A DNA stretch of 64,000 nt from Firmicutes bacterium CAG:194 (lineage in GTDB: Bacteria > Bacillota > Clostridia > Lachnospirales > Lachnospiraceae). The notes beneath the pieces are model-generated. The model was not told the origin of the DNA, made no database searches, and saw only the letters and a program-made list of their open reading frames with translations. The stretch is taken from contig HF995241.1 of NCBI GenBank assembly GCA_000432915.1, positions 14,687 to 78,686 on the forward strand. The letters run 5' to 3'. A program made the position numbers and the translations under genes. The first letter of the stretch is position 1, and each line of letters opens with the position of its first letter. Shown here in pieces: positions 34,288 through 42,902 of the stretch.

Positions 34288-35838
34288 ATGGATATCATAC
34301 ATAATAACATTCATATGGATATGGTAAAATGCCGGGCTGTCAGTCAGATGACGCTGGAAGATGATATGAATCTGCCGCAGGATAATCCTGATCTGGATAA
34401 AATCATATTTCGGGAAGGAACACTGAATCTGACCGATACGGTTGTGACAAATGATCATGTGCTGGTGAAAGGACAGCTTCTGGTGACAGTGCTGTATCTG
34501 TCCGAGGACGAAGAGGAAAGGCTGGCCAGAACAACAGGAAAGCTGAGCTTTGAAGAAAATGTGTATCTGGAGGGCATACAGCAAAACGATACGGTTGATG
34601 TGACATGGAAGATCGAGGATCTTTCCGTCAGTATGATCAATTCCCGCAAGATCAGTGCCAGAAGCATGATCACACTGACACTTCAGTCGGATCAGCTTTA
34701 TGATGAGGAAGCGGCGGTTGACCTGACGGATGCGGAAGGGATCGAATTCCATAAAAAACAGATGGATATTACTTCTCTGGCAGTCTGTAAGCGGGATATT
34801 TACCGGATCAGACAGGATCTGGAGCTGCCTGCAAGTATGCCTAACTTCTATCATGTGATCTGGCAGAGCATCCGGATCGCATCGATCGATATGCGTCCTC
34901 TGGAGGAAAAGATCGCGATCAGCGGCGAACTGTCTGTTTTCCTTTTGTATGAAAGTATGCAGGACGGCGATCATCAGTATTATGAGACAACGCTCCCATT
35001 CTCCGGAACAATCGACTGTCAGGGCAGCAGGGAAATGATGATCCCCGATATCCGCTATACGATCGCAAGCCGTGAGGCAGAAGTCAGACCGGATCTGGAC
35101 GGAGAAGAACGATGTTTTTCCATGGAGCTGGTGCTGGATCTGAGCATCAAACTGTATGAACAGCAGCAGATTTCTGTTATTGAGGATGTATATGGCACGC
35201 ACAATGAGGTACGGGCAGATGTCAGGGATGGAAGTTTCCGTCATATGCTGCTGCGCAACAGCGGCAAATGCCGTGTGACGGAAAAGAGAAAGATAGAGCA
35301 TACAGGCGCGATCCTGCAGCTGATCCACAGCGAGGGAGAAGTATATATGGAAAGTACTTCCGTGCAGGAAAACGGGATCGAGGTGGAAGGCATTGTGCAT
35401 ATCAAATCGCTGTATGTGACAAGTGATGACAGAATGCCTTATGCAGCATTTGAAGATGATATCCCGTTCAGCTATCTGCTGGAAGCCAAGGCTGAGGCAA
35501 AAGACTGTGAAGTGAATTTACAGGTTGCTCTGGAGCAATTGAATGTTACGATGCTGGACGGACAGGAGATCGAGATCCGCATGACGATCGACGTGGCAGC
35601 AGTCCTTCTGGAGCCGTATACGATGCAGCTTGTCAGAGATGTGGAGATTCTGCCGCTGGATAAAGAAAAGTTCAGGGCACTTCCCGGTATTGCGGTTTAT
35701 GTGGCAAAGCCGGATGACAGCCTGTGGCAGATCGGAAAGAAATATTATATGCCCGTTGCCCGGATCAAGGAACTTAACGGACTGACAACAGATATGTTAA
35801 AAGGCGGCGAAAAGCTGCTTCTCGTAAAAGAAAGATAG
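34288..35838 (+). CDS. sipL: SipL-like spore coat morphogenesis protein
   Basis: A 516-residue protein with repeated DUF3794 (SPOCS) domains (about residues 20-140, 160-280 and 320-440). A C-terminal LysM domain follows (about 465-515, YVAKPDDSLWQIGKKYYMP, then RIKELNGL). In Clostridioides difficile SipL binds SpoIVA to build the spore coat. The start at 34288 is set by GGGAGG seven bases upstream. A longer version starting at 34261 would read through the terminator stem. Sigma-E control is expected from the family. Confidence 0.9.
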   Translation: MDIIHNNIHMDMVKCRAVSQMTLEDDMNLPQDNPDLDKIIFREGTLNLTDTVVTNDHVLVKGQLLVTVLYLSEDEEERLARTTGKLSFEENVYLEGIQQNDTVDVTWKIEDLSVSMINSRKISARSMITLTLQSDQLYDEEAAVDLTDAEGIEFHKKQMDITSLAVCKRDIYRIRQDLELPASMPNFYHVIWQSIRIASIDMRPLEEKIAISGELSVFLLYESMQDGDHQYYETTLPFSGTIDCQGSREMMIPDIRYTIASREAEVRPDLDGEERCFSMELVLDLSIKLYEQQQISVIEDVYGTHNEVRADVRDGSFRHMLLRNSGKCRVTEKRKIEHTGAILQLIHSEGEVYMESTSVQENGIEVEGIVHIKSLYVTSDDRMPYAAFEDDIPFSYLLEAKAEAKDCEVNLQVALEQLNVTMLDGQEIEIRMTIDVAAVLLEPYTMQLVRDVEILPLDKEKFRALPGIAVYVAKPDDSLWQIGKKYYMPVARIKELNGLTTDMLKGGEKLLLVKER

Positions 35839-35947
35839 CAATTTTCATCAGCAGACAGATGTCGCAAAAAGCAGGCGGTGTATATACGGTTGCTTTTTTG
35901 CGTTTTTCGGTATATAGTAAATTGTACGAATATCGATACAATCTGAT

Positions 35948-36007
35948 GAAGCTATTCAGCACCATGCATCGTAAGACACGATTTCGCGAATGGGTACTGA
36001 ATAGTTT
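35948..36007. repeat. 60-bp imperfect palindrome before ispE
   Basis: CTATTCAG (35952-35959) pairs with CTGAATAG (35997-36004), with GAA/TTC outside and ATCG/CGAT inside. It could be a cruciform, an operator or a leader hairpin for ispE. Confidence 0.55.
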
Positions 36008-36030
36008 CAATAAGGCGAGGAACGCAAATT

Positions 36031-36903
36031 ATGGAGCAAATCACAAGAAAGGCATATGCCAAGATCAATCTGGTGCTGGATGTCACAGGCAGACTGCCAA
36101 ACGGATATCATGAGGTCAGTATGGTCATGCAGAATGTCGGTATCCATGATACACTGACATTTACAAAAAGAGGGGATGAACAGATTGTTCTGACGACCAA
36201 CGACGGACAGCTTCCGTTAGGAGAAGACAACCTTATTTATAAGGCAGTTCTGCTGCTGAGGGAGCTGACGGGAAACAAAGACGGTGTGACAATTCATTTA
36301 GAAAAAAGGATCCCTGTGGCGGCAGGCATGGCAGGCGGCAGTACCGATGCAGCAGCTACACTCCTGGGGGTAAATGAGCTTCTGGGACTGGGACTTCAAA
36401 AAAAGCAGCTGCAAAAGGAAAGCGTCAGGATCGGTGCAGACGTTCCGTATTGTGTGCTGGGAAAAACAGCCCATGCCCGGGGGATCGGAGAAAAGCTGAC
36501 GGAGATCGCATCTCCGCCGCAGGCGTATCTGGTTGTGGCAAAGCCGGATATCAATGTATCAACACCGGTTGTATACCGGGCGCTTGATAGTCTGCCTTCT
36601 TACCCGCATCCGGATGTAGAGGGAATGATACAGGCACTGGAGCAGAAGGATTTAAACGCCCTTTGCGAAAAGCTTGGAAATGTACTGGAGCTTGTCACGG
36701 CAAAGGAATATCCCGTGATCGGACAGATCGAGGATGTTCTGCTGAAAGAAGGGGCGAAGGCTGCACTGATGAGTGGAAGCGGACCGAGCGTATTTGGCAT
36801 TTTTGATACAGAGGGGCAGGCACAGACCGCCTGCAAAGCACTGGAAAAAGCAGCGCTTGCAAAACAGCTTTTTGTGACGACGTTTGAAAATGGAGAAGGT
36901 TGA
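36031..36903 (+). CDS. ispE: 4-diphosphocytidyl-2-C-methyl-D-erythritol kinase
   Basis: This 290-residue GHMP kinase acts in the non-mevalonate isoprenoid pathway. The start KAYAKINLVLDVTGRLPNGYHEV is diagnostic, followed by the ATP loop PVAAGMAGGSTDAAATLLG and ALMSGSGPSVFGIF near the end. GGCGAGG lies before the ATG. It overlaps the GntR gene by the TGATG junction, a link often seen in Lachnospiraceae, so the regulator is translationally coupled. Confidence 0.96.
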   Translation: MEQITRKAYAKINLVLDVTGRLPNGYHEVSMVMQNVGIHDTLTFTKRGDEQIVLTTNDGQLPLGEDNLIYKAVLLLRELTGNKDGVTIHLEKRIPVAAGMAGGSTDAAATLLGVNELLGLGLQKKQLQKESVRIGADVPYCVLGKTAHARGIGEKLTEIASPPQAYLVVAKPDINVSTPVVYRALDSLPSYPHPDVEGMIQALEQKDLNALCEKLGNVLELVTAKEYPVIGQIEDVLLKEGAKAALMSGSGPSVFGIFDTEGQAQTACKALEKAALAKQLFVTTFENGEG

Positions 36904-37577
36904 TGAAAGATTTCATGCAGGAAAACATGGACGAATTTCTGCCACTGAGAGAAGTGGTGTTTAAAACGCTCAGACAGAGCATTCTGACAGGGGAACTGAA
37001 GCCGGGCGAACGACTGATGGAGATCCATCTGGCTGAGAAGCTTGGCGTCAGCCGCACACCGATCCGGGAAGCGATCCGCAAGCTGGAGCTGGAGGGACTT
37101 GTGACCATGATCCCGCGCCGCGGAGCGGAGGTTGCAAAGATCTCGGAAAAAAATCTGAAGGATGTACTGGAAGTACGTACCTGTCTGGATTCACTTGCGG
37201 TAAGGCTTGCCTGTCAGCGGATCACGGACGAGCAGATCGATGATCTGAAAAAGGCGTGTGATGATTTTGTGCTGGCAACAAAGACCGGAGAAGCTACAGC
37301 GATCACAAAGGCAGATGTTAAGCTGCATGACGTGATCGTGCGCGCAACGGGAAATGAACGTCTGCAGCAGATGATCAATACGTTGTCAGAGCAGATGTAC
37401 CGCTATCGTTTTGAATACATCAAGGACAGCGCATATCATGCACTGCTGATTGAGGAGCACAGGCGGATTTATGAGAGCATTGCAGCGCGGGATGAGGAGC
37501 GTGCGGTGGCTGAAATCACGCAGCACATTGAAAATCAGTTATATACAATCCGAAAACATTTGCATTTTACGGAATAA
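36903..37577 (+). CDS. GntR family regulator (FCD type)
   Basis: A 224-residue repressor-type regulator. The winged helix-turn-helix lies at about residues 13-75 (LKPGERLMEIHLAEKLGVSR, then TPIREAIRKLELEGLV). An FCD effector domain follows (about 85-215) with the metal-binding histidine pattern seen in KLHDVIV and EEHRRIYE. FCD regulators often sense organic acids. The ATG at 36903 shares its A with the ispE stop; a TTG three bases upstream is less likely. The target is unknown. Confidence 0.92.
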   Translation: MKDFMQENMDEFLPLREVVFKTLRQSILTGELKPGERLMEIHLAEKLGVSRTPIREAIRKLELEGLVTMIPRRGAEVAKISEKNLKDVLEVRTCLDSLAVRLACQRITDEQIDDLKKACDDFVLATKTGEATAITKADVKLHDVIVRATGNERLQQMINTLSEQMYRYRFEYIKDSAYHALLIEEHRRIYESIAARDEERAVAEITQHIENQLYTIRKHLHFTE

Positions 37578-37623
37578 AGTGGTAAAAATCTGTTGATACT
37601 CCCAGAAGAAGGGAGTGGAAAAC

Positions 37624-37893
37624 ATGAAAAAAATGTGGATGGAAACGATTTTGTACGGAACACTTTCCATGCTGTTCGGGCTGGCATTCTTTTTCAGCCT
37701 TTTATACGAGGATAACAGCCTGGTCACGGGCAGATGCTACAGGATCGATCCTGCATATGCACAGGAAACGACTTATACGGTGGAAATGTTGGAACAGATG
37801 GATCTTGACACGCTTCATACGGTCTTCCCGGAAGAGAAGATCAGATATGGATTTTATTTTGGTGGAAAGAAAATATCTGACAGGAGAAAATAG
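37624..37893 (+). CDS. Small membrane protein
   Basis: An 89-residue product with one membrane helix near the N terminus (TILYGTLSMLFGLAFFFSLL) and a charged tail. I do not recognise a family. GAAGGGAG lies upstream, and the stop directly abuts the ATG of the DUF1934 gene, which argues for co-translation. It may be a small exported partner of that protein. Confidence 0.6.
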   Translation: MKKMWMETILYGTLSMLFGLAFFFSLLYEDNSLVTGRCYRIDPAYAQETTYTVEMLEQMDLDTLHTVFPEEKIRYGFYFGGKKISDRRK

Positions 37894-38337
37894 ATGACAA
37901 AAGATGTTTTGATCTCTGTTTCGGGGCTTCAGATGGGAGAAGAAAAACCGGAACAGATCGAAGTGATCAGTAAAGGAAATTTTTATCAGAAAAACGGTTA
38001 TTCCTATGTGTTTTATGATGAAGTGATCGAAGGCTTTGATCAAAGGGTCAGAAATATGATCAAATTCAAGAATGGGGCACTTCATGTGCAGAAGAAGGGT
38101 ATTGTCAATGTCAATATGGCATTTGAGGAAGAGAAAAAATACAATACCTGTTATACGACGCCGTACGGTGATATTATGATCGGAATCGATACAGACAGCG
38201 TGGAAATTTCGGAAGAGGAAGATCACATCAGTCTGGATGTCGCGTACCGGCTGGAAGCAAACTATGAGCATCTTGCCGATTGCCGGATCAAAATGGATAT
38301 CCGGTCAAAAGAGAGCGGAATGCCATTAATGGAGTGA
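37894..38337 (+). CDS. DUF1934 domain protein
   Basis: A 147-residue beta-rich protein of the DUF1934 family (YwiB-like), a lipocalin-like fold of unknown ligand. The VLISVSGLQMGEEKPEQIEV start and YTTPYGDIMIGIDTDSVEIS stretch fit the family. AGGAGA lies before the ATG and the gene abuts the small membrane protein gene. The fruK-like gene starts four bases after its stop, so this cluster is an operon. Confidence 0.85.
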   Translation: MTKDVLISVSGLQMGEEKPEQIEVISKGNFYQKNGYSYVFYDEVIEGFDQRVRNMIKFKNGALHVQKKGIVNVNMAFEEEKKYNTCYTTPYGDIMIGIDTDSVEISEEEDHISLDVAYRLEANYEHLADCRIKMDIRSKESGMPLME

Positions 38338-38341
38338 TAAA

Positions 38342-39262
38342 ATGATCTATACAGTGACGATGAATCCCTCGCTGGATTATCTGCTCTCTTTGCCCGCATT
38401 GCAGGCAGGAGAGACAAACCGATCTGCTGCAGAACGGCTTGTGGCAGGCGGAAAAGGGATCAATGTATCGAAGATGTTACACAATCTGGGAACGGACAGC
38501 ATCATTTGGGGCTTTGCAGGCGGCTTTTCCGGAGAAGAGCTTTGCAGACAGCTGACCGCTGCAGGACTCAGACAGGAACTGATTTTCTTACATAATGGCA
38601 ATACGAGGATCAATGTCAAATTATCTGCAGGGCAGGAAACCGAGGTTAATGCAGCGGGCCCGCAGGCAGAGGAAGAGGCTTTGCAGATTTTTTACCGGAG
38701 GCTGGAGGCGCTTACGGCGGAAGATTACGTGGTTCTGTCGGGCAGTTTGTTACCGGGCATGCCATGCGACAGCTACAGACAGATCATGCAGCAGCTGCAG
38801 GGAAGAGGAGTGCATTTTATAGTCGACACAACGGGAGAGTCGCTTAGGGAAACGCTTCCTCTGCATCCGTTTCTCATAAAGCCCAACCAAAGAGAACTGG
38901 AAGAACTGTTTAAAACGGAACTGACGCAGCGCAGTCAGGTGGCAGAACTTGCGAAGCAGCTGCAGGAAATGGGCGCGGAAAATGTGCTCGTATCACTTGG
39001 GGGAGACGGTGCTGTCTGCGTAGCAGCGGATGGCAGGATTTTTGACAGCAGACCGCCCGGAGGAAAGGTTGTGAATTCTGTGGGCGCGGGAGATTCCATG
39101 GTGGCAGGCTTTTTGCATGGCTATCTGCAGACGGGAGATTATAAAATGGCATTTCTGGAAGGCTTGTGCGCGGGCAGCGCCAGCGCCTTTTCGGAGGGCT
39201 TTGGAACGAAAGAACAGGTAAAAAATGTCATGAACCTGGCGGTTCATGACATTAGGAGGTAA
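38342..39262 (+). CDS. fruK: 1-phosphofructokinase (PfkB family)
   Basis: A 306-residue ribokinase-family sugar-phosphate kinase. TMNPSLDYLLSLP at the start, LVAGGKGINVSKML, and the catalytic NSVGAGDSMVAGFLHGYLQ motif match 1-phosphofructokinase. Tagatose-6-phosphate kinase is a close alternative because no fructose PTS gene is adjacent. GGAGTGA lies before the ATG. The 3' end contains an 11-bp hairpin just before the ribosome site of the next gene. Confidence 0.85.
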   Translation: MIYTVTMNPSLDYLLSLPALQAGETNRSAAERLVAGGKGINVSKMLHNLGTDSIIWGFAGGFSGEELCRQLTAAGLRQELIFLHNGNTRINVKLSAGQETEVNAAGPQAEEEALQIFYRRLEALTAEDYVVLSGSLLPGMPCDSYRQIMQQLQGRGVHFIVDTTGESLRETLPLHPFLIKPNQRELEELFKTELTQRSQVAELAKQLQEMGAENVLVSLGGDGAVCVAADGRIFDSRPPGGKVVNSVGAGDSMVAGFLHGYLQTGDYKMAFLEGLCAGSASAFSEGFGTKEQVKNVMNLAVHDIRR

Positions 39263-39267
39263 AAATA

Positions 39268-40260
39268 ATGGCATATCAGGCAGACAAAAACAGATATCAG
39301 GAAATGGATTATAAAAGATGCGGCAGAAGCGGTCTGAAGCTTCCGGCGGTATCGCTGGGATTGTGGCACAATTTCGGCTCTTATGACAGCTATGAAAACA
39401 GTAGAAAAATGTGTGAAACAGCATTTGATCTCGGCATCACACATTTTGACCTTGCCAATAACTACGGACCGGAGTATGGAAGCGCAGAGCGTAATTTTGG
39501 CACGATCTTAAAGCATTCCCTTGGCGTATACAGAGATGAGATGATCATCAGTACAAAGGCAGGATTCGATATGTGGGAAGGCCCTTACGGTGATGGCGGC
39601 AGCAGAAAATATCTGATGGCAAGCATCGACCAGAGCCTTCTGCGCATGGGACTTTCTTATGTTGATATTTTTTATCATCACAGACCGGATCCGGAAACTC
39701 CGCTGGAAGAAACCATGGGAGCACTTGCCGATATCGTAAAAAGCGGCAAGGCACTTTATGTGGGAATTTCCAATTATGACGGCGTACAGCTGAAAAAAGC
39801 AGAGCAGCTACTGACCGAGATGCACTGCCCGTTCATTATCAATCAGAATAAATATTCCATTTTCGACCGGACGATCGAAAAGAATGGACTGAAAGAAACA
39901 GCACCAAAGCTCGGACTTGGTATTATTGCGTTCAGCCCGCTTGCACAGGGACTTCTGACGGATAAATATCTGCATGGGATTCCGCAGGGAAGCCGTATCC
40001 AGAAGAATAGCCCATATCTGACAGCCGCCAGTCTGACACCGGAAATGCTGCAGAAGATTTCTGCCTTAAATGACATGGCGCATGAGCGGGGAGAAAGTCT
40101 GGCACAGATGGCACTGAACTGGATCCTCAAGGATGATGCACTGACTTCCGTCCTGATCGGCGCATCGAGTCCGGCGCAGATCATTGAAAATACGACAAAG
40201 ATCAGGCGCCACGCCTTTACGGAGGAAGAACTCCAAAAGATTGACCGCATTGTATTTTAA
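39268..40260 (+). CDS. Aldo/keto reductase (glyceraldehyde-3-phosphate reductase-like)
   Basis: A 330-residue NADPH-dependent reductase of the AKR superfamily, closest in style to the YghZ/Kv-beta group. It starts YKRCGRSGLKLPAVSLGLWH. The catalytic tetrad region includes FDLANNYGPEYGSAE (Asp, Tyr) and IISTKAG (Lys), with the active-site His in FYHHRPDPETPLEETM. AGGAGG lies seven bases before the ATG, just after a hairpin in the end of fruK. The substrate is probably a small aldehyde. Confidence 0.9.
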   Translation: MAYQADKNRYQEMDYKRCGRSGLKLPAVSLGLWHNFGSYDSYENSRKMCETAFDLGITHFDLANNYGPEYGSAERNFGTILKHSLGVYRDEMIISTKAGFDMWEGPYGDGGSRKYLMASIDQSLLRMGLSYVDIFYHHRPDPETPLEETMGALADIVKSGKALYVGISNYDGVQLKKAEQLLTEMHCPFIINQNKYSIFDRTIEKNGLKETAPKLGLGIIAFSPLAQGLLTDKYLHGIPQGSRIQKNSPYLTAASLTPEMLQKISALNDMAHERGESLAQMALNWILKDDALTSVLIGASSPAQIIENTTKIRRHAFTEEELQKIDRIVF

Positions 40261-40304
40261 AGGTATACTATAGTGGCGTATAAGAAAAACAAAGAGGAAC
40301 TACT

Positions 40305-42356
40305 ATGAAGCATAAATTAAAACTAAAGGGAAAACTGCAAACCTATCTGCAACTATCGATGCTTTTGGGTATTTTGCTGGCAGTTGTCGATATCTGGATC
40401 TATACACTGGATATCAAAGCAGGTGTCGTATTATCCGGTTTTGTGCTTTTTTATCTGATCATGTCTTTGATCATGATGAATTTCAATAAATCGATCCTGA
40501 TGAATGAGCTGGTCAGCTTTGCCACGCAGTACGGGCAGATCCAGAAACGGCTCTTGCGGGATTTTGAAGTTCCTACCGCGCTTTTGGATGAAAACGGTAA
40601 GGTGATCTGGACGAACCGTACCTTTGAAGAGACGGTGCATAAGCCAAAAGGCTATAACAGAGACATTCATTCCTTATTTTCCTGTATCACAAAGGAAAAA
40701 CTGCCAAAAGAAAACAATGAGCTGACAGAGCTTTCCTTTACCTATGAGGAGCGCGAATTTACTGCAAAGATGCGCAAGATCCCACTGGCTGAAATGGTGG
40801 AGAACAGCGATATCTTTGAATCCGAAGGCAGATATGAAGGCTTTATGGTCGTTCTGTATCTGTTTGATGAGACTGCGTTGAAGATCGCGCTGCGCGAGAA
40901 CGATAACCAGTCCCTTTGTGTCGGACTTTTATACATTGATAACTATGAGGAAGCCCTCGAGAGCGTCGAGGAAGTCAGACGTTCCCTTCTGACGGCGCTG
41001 ATCGAACGAAAACTCAATAAATATTTTGCAGCCTATGACGGTATTGTGAAGAAGATGGAAAAAGATAAATTTTTCGTCATCATTCGCAAACAGTCGCTGA
41101 AAAGGCTGAAGGAAAACCGCTTTGACCTGCTGGAAGATGTCAAGACGGTCAACATCGGTAACGATATGTCTGTCACACTCAGTATGGGAATCGGTTCTGA
41201 CGGACTTTCTTATGGGCAGAATTATGAATTTGCAAGAACTTCCATCGATCTGGCGCTCGGCCGTGGCGGAGATCAGGTCGTCATCAAAACGCCGGAAGGT
41301 GTTTCCTACTTCGGCGGTAAGAGCCAGCAGATGGAGAAAAATACAAGAGTGAAGGCAAGAGTCAAAGCACTTGCCCTCAAGGAAATCATTACCACCAAGG
41401 ACAAGGTGCTTGTCATGGGACACGCCAATACCGACGTGGACAGCTTCGGTGCAGCGGTCGGTATTTACCGGATCGCCAAGACGCTTGGCAGAAATGCCCA
41501 TATTGTCCTGAACACGACCAATAATACGATCAAACCGTGGGTAGACTCCTTTAAGAGCCGGCTGGATCATGAAGAAGAAGCGATCATCACCAATACCCAG
41601 GCGATCGAAATGGCGGATAACAATACCGTTCTTGTTATTGTGGATGTCAATAAGCCGAGCATTACAGAATGCCCGGATCTTCTGAAATATTGCCGCAGCG
41701 TTGTCGTACTCGACCACCACAGACAGGGAGAAGAGGTTGTGGAAAATGCAACGCTTTCCTATGTGGAGCCATATGCTTCTTCTGCATGTGAAATGGTTGC
41801 GGAAATTCTGCAGTATGTCGGCGACGGCATTAAGGTCAAAGGCGTGGAAGCAGACTGTCTGTATGCGGGTATTGTGATCGATACGAATAATTTCGTGGCA
41901 AAGGCGGGTGTCCGTACATTTGAAGCCGCAGCATTCCTGCGCCGGAGCGGAGCGGATGTAACGCGTGTCAGAAAGATGTTCCGCGAAGATGCCAATGATT
42001 ACCGGGCAAAAGCGGATGCAGTCGGGCAGGCGAAGATCTATATGGATGAATATGCCATTTCTGTCTGTCACGGAGAAGATACAAGTGCACCGACGGTTGT
42101 ATGTGCGCAGGCGGCAAATGAACTGCTGAACATCAAGGGCATCAAAGCCAGCTTTGTCCTGACACAATATAACCAGATGATCTATATTTCAGCGCGTTCC
42201 ATTGATGAAGTCAATGTACAGGTCATCATGGAAAAATTAGGCGGCGGCGGTCATATGAATGTTGCCGGTGCGCAACTGAAAGATATCAGTATGGAGATGG
42301 CGTGTGAACGCATCAGGGATACTTTAAAAGAAATGAAGGAATCCGGTGAAATTTAA
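40305..42356 (+). CDS. gdpP: Cyclic-di-AMP phosphodiesterase GdpP
   Basis: This 683-residue membrane protein hydrolyses c-di-AMP. Two N-terminal helices (about 15-65) precede a PAS-like region and a degenerate GGDEF domain (about 185-325). The DHH/DHHA1 phosphoesterase follows, with GHANTDVDSFGAA (His373), the VVVLDHHRQGEE motif and GGGGHMNVAGAQ at the end. GAGGA precedes the ATG. The gdpP-rplI-dnaB order is conserved in Firmicutes. Confidence 0.95.
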   Translation: MKHKLKLKGKLQTYLQLSMLLGILLAVVDIWIYTLDIKAGVVLSGFVLFYLIMSLIMMNFNKSILMNELVSFATQYGQIQKRLLRDFEVPTALLDENGKVIWTNRTFEETVHKPKGYNRDIHSLFSCITKEKLPKENNELTELSFTYEEREFTAKMRKIPLAEMVENSDIFESEGRYEGFMVVLYLFDETALKIALRENDNQSLCVGLLYIDNYEEALESVEEVRRSLLTALIERKLNKYFAAYDGIVKKMEKDKFFVIIRKQSLKRLKENRFDLLEDVKTVNIGNDMSVTLSMGIGSDGLSYGQNYEFARTSIDLALGRGGDQVVIKTPEGVSYFGGKSQQMEKNTRVKARVKALALKEIITTKDKVLVMGHANTDVDSFGAAVGIYRIAKTLGRNAHIVLNTTNNTIKPWVDSFKSRLDHEEEAIITNTQAIEMADNNTVLVIVDVNKPSITECPDLLKYCRSVVVLDHHRQGEEVVENATLSYVEPYASSACEMVAEILQYVGDGIKVKGVEADCLYAGIVIDTNNFVAKAGVRTFEAAAFLRRSGADVTRVRKMFREDANDYRAKADAVGQAKIYMDEYAISVCHGEDTSAPTVVCAQAANELLNIKGIKASFVLTQYNQMIYISARSIDEVNVQVIMEKLGGGGHMNVAGAQLKDISMEMACERIRDTLKEMKESGEI

Positions 42357-42437
42357 AAAATGTGAGCAGATATGCTGCATCAAAATGGATGGAGCTATGA
42401 TATAACAGCCGGAGAATAAGAAAGGATAAGGAATACC

Positions 42438-42884
42438 ATGAAGGTTATTTTATTAGAGGATGTAAAATCCATTGGAAAAAAGGGAGAGATCATTGAAGTA
42501 AGCGATGGCTATGCAAAGAATTTCCTGTTTAAGAAAAAGCTGGGCATTGAAGCAACAGCAGACAATAGGAACAACTTAAAGCTGCAGAAGAAGCATGAAG
42601 AAAAGGTAGCGGCGGAAAATCTGGAGGCTGCGCAGGAATTTGGCAAAGAGCTGGCTGAGCAGAAGGTTGTTGTAAAGATGAAAGCGGGAGAGAACGGAAA
42701 AGCATTCGGTTCTGTTTCCAGCAAGGAAATTGCAAAAGCATACGCAGACCAGTACAAAAAGGATCTGGATAAAAAGAAACTGGTTCTGCCTGATGCCATC
42801 AAGAATTTCGGTACCTACGAAGTAAAGGTAAAGCTGCATCCGCAGGTAACGGCAGTTTTACATGTACAGGTAGTGGAGGCTTAA
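42438..42884 (+). CDS. rplI: 50S ribosomal protein L9
   Basis: A 148-residue protein with the classical bL9 start MKVILLEDVKSIGKKGEIIEV followed by the GYAKNFLFKKKLG signature. A long central helix and the C-terminal rRNA-binding domain come after that. AAGGATAAGGA lies before the ATG. It sits between gdpP and dnaB, with dnaB 18 bp downstream. Confidence 0.98.
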   Translation: MKVILLEDVKSIGKKGEIIEVSDGYAKNFLFKKKLGIEATADNRNNLKLQKKHEEKVAAENLEAAQEFGKELAEQKVVVKMKAGENGKAFGSVSSKEIAKAYADQYKKDLDKKKLVLPDAIKNFGTYEVKVKLHPQVTAVLHVQVVEA

Positions 42885-42902
42885 CAGTAGGAGGTGCTAC
42901 CT

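Noticed and set aside
34165..35400. A 411-codon minus-strand open frame
   Set aside because: It lies fully opposite the SipL gene, has no ribosome site or recognisable domain, and mirrors the codon bias of the real gene.
40929..42167. A 412-codon minus-strand open frame
   Set aside because: It is opposite gdpP, whose motifs are clear; no independent signals support it.
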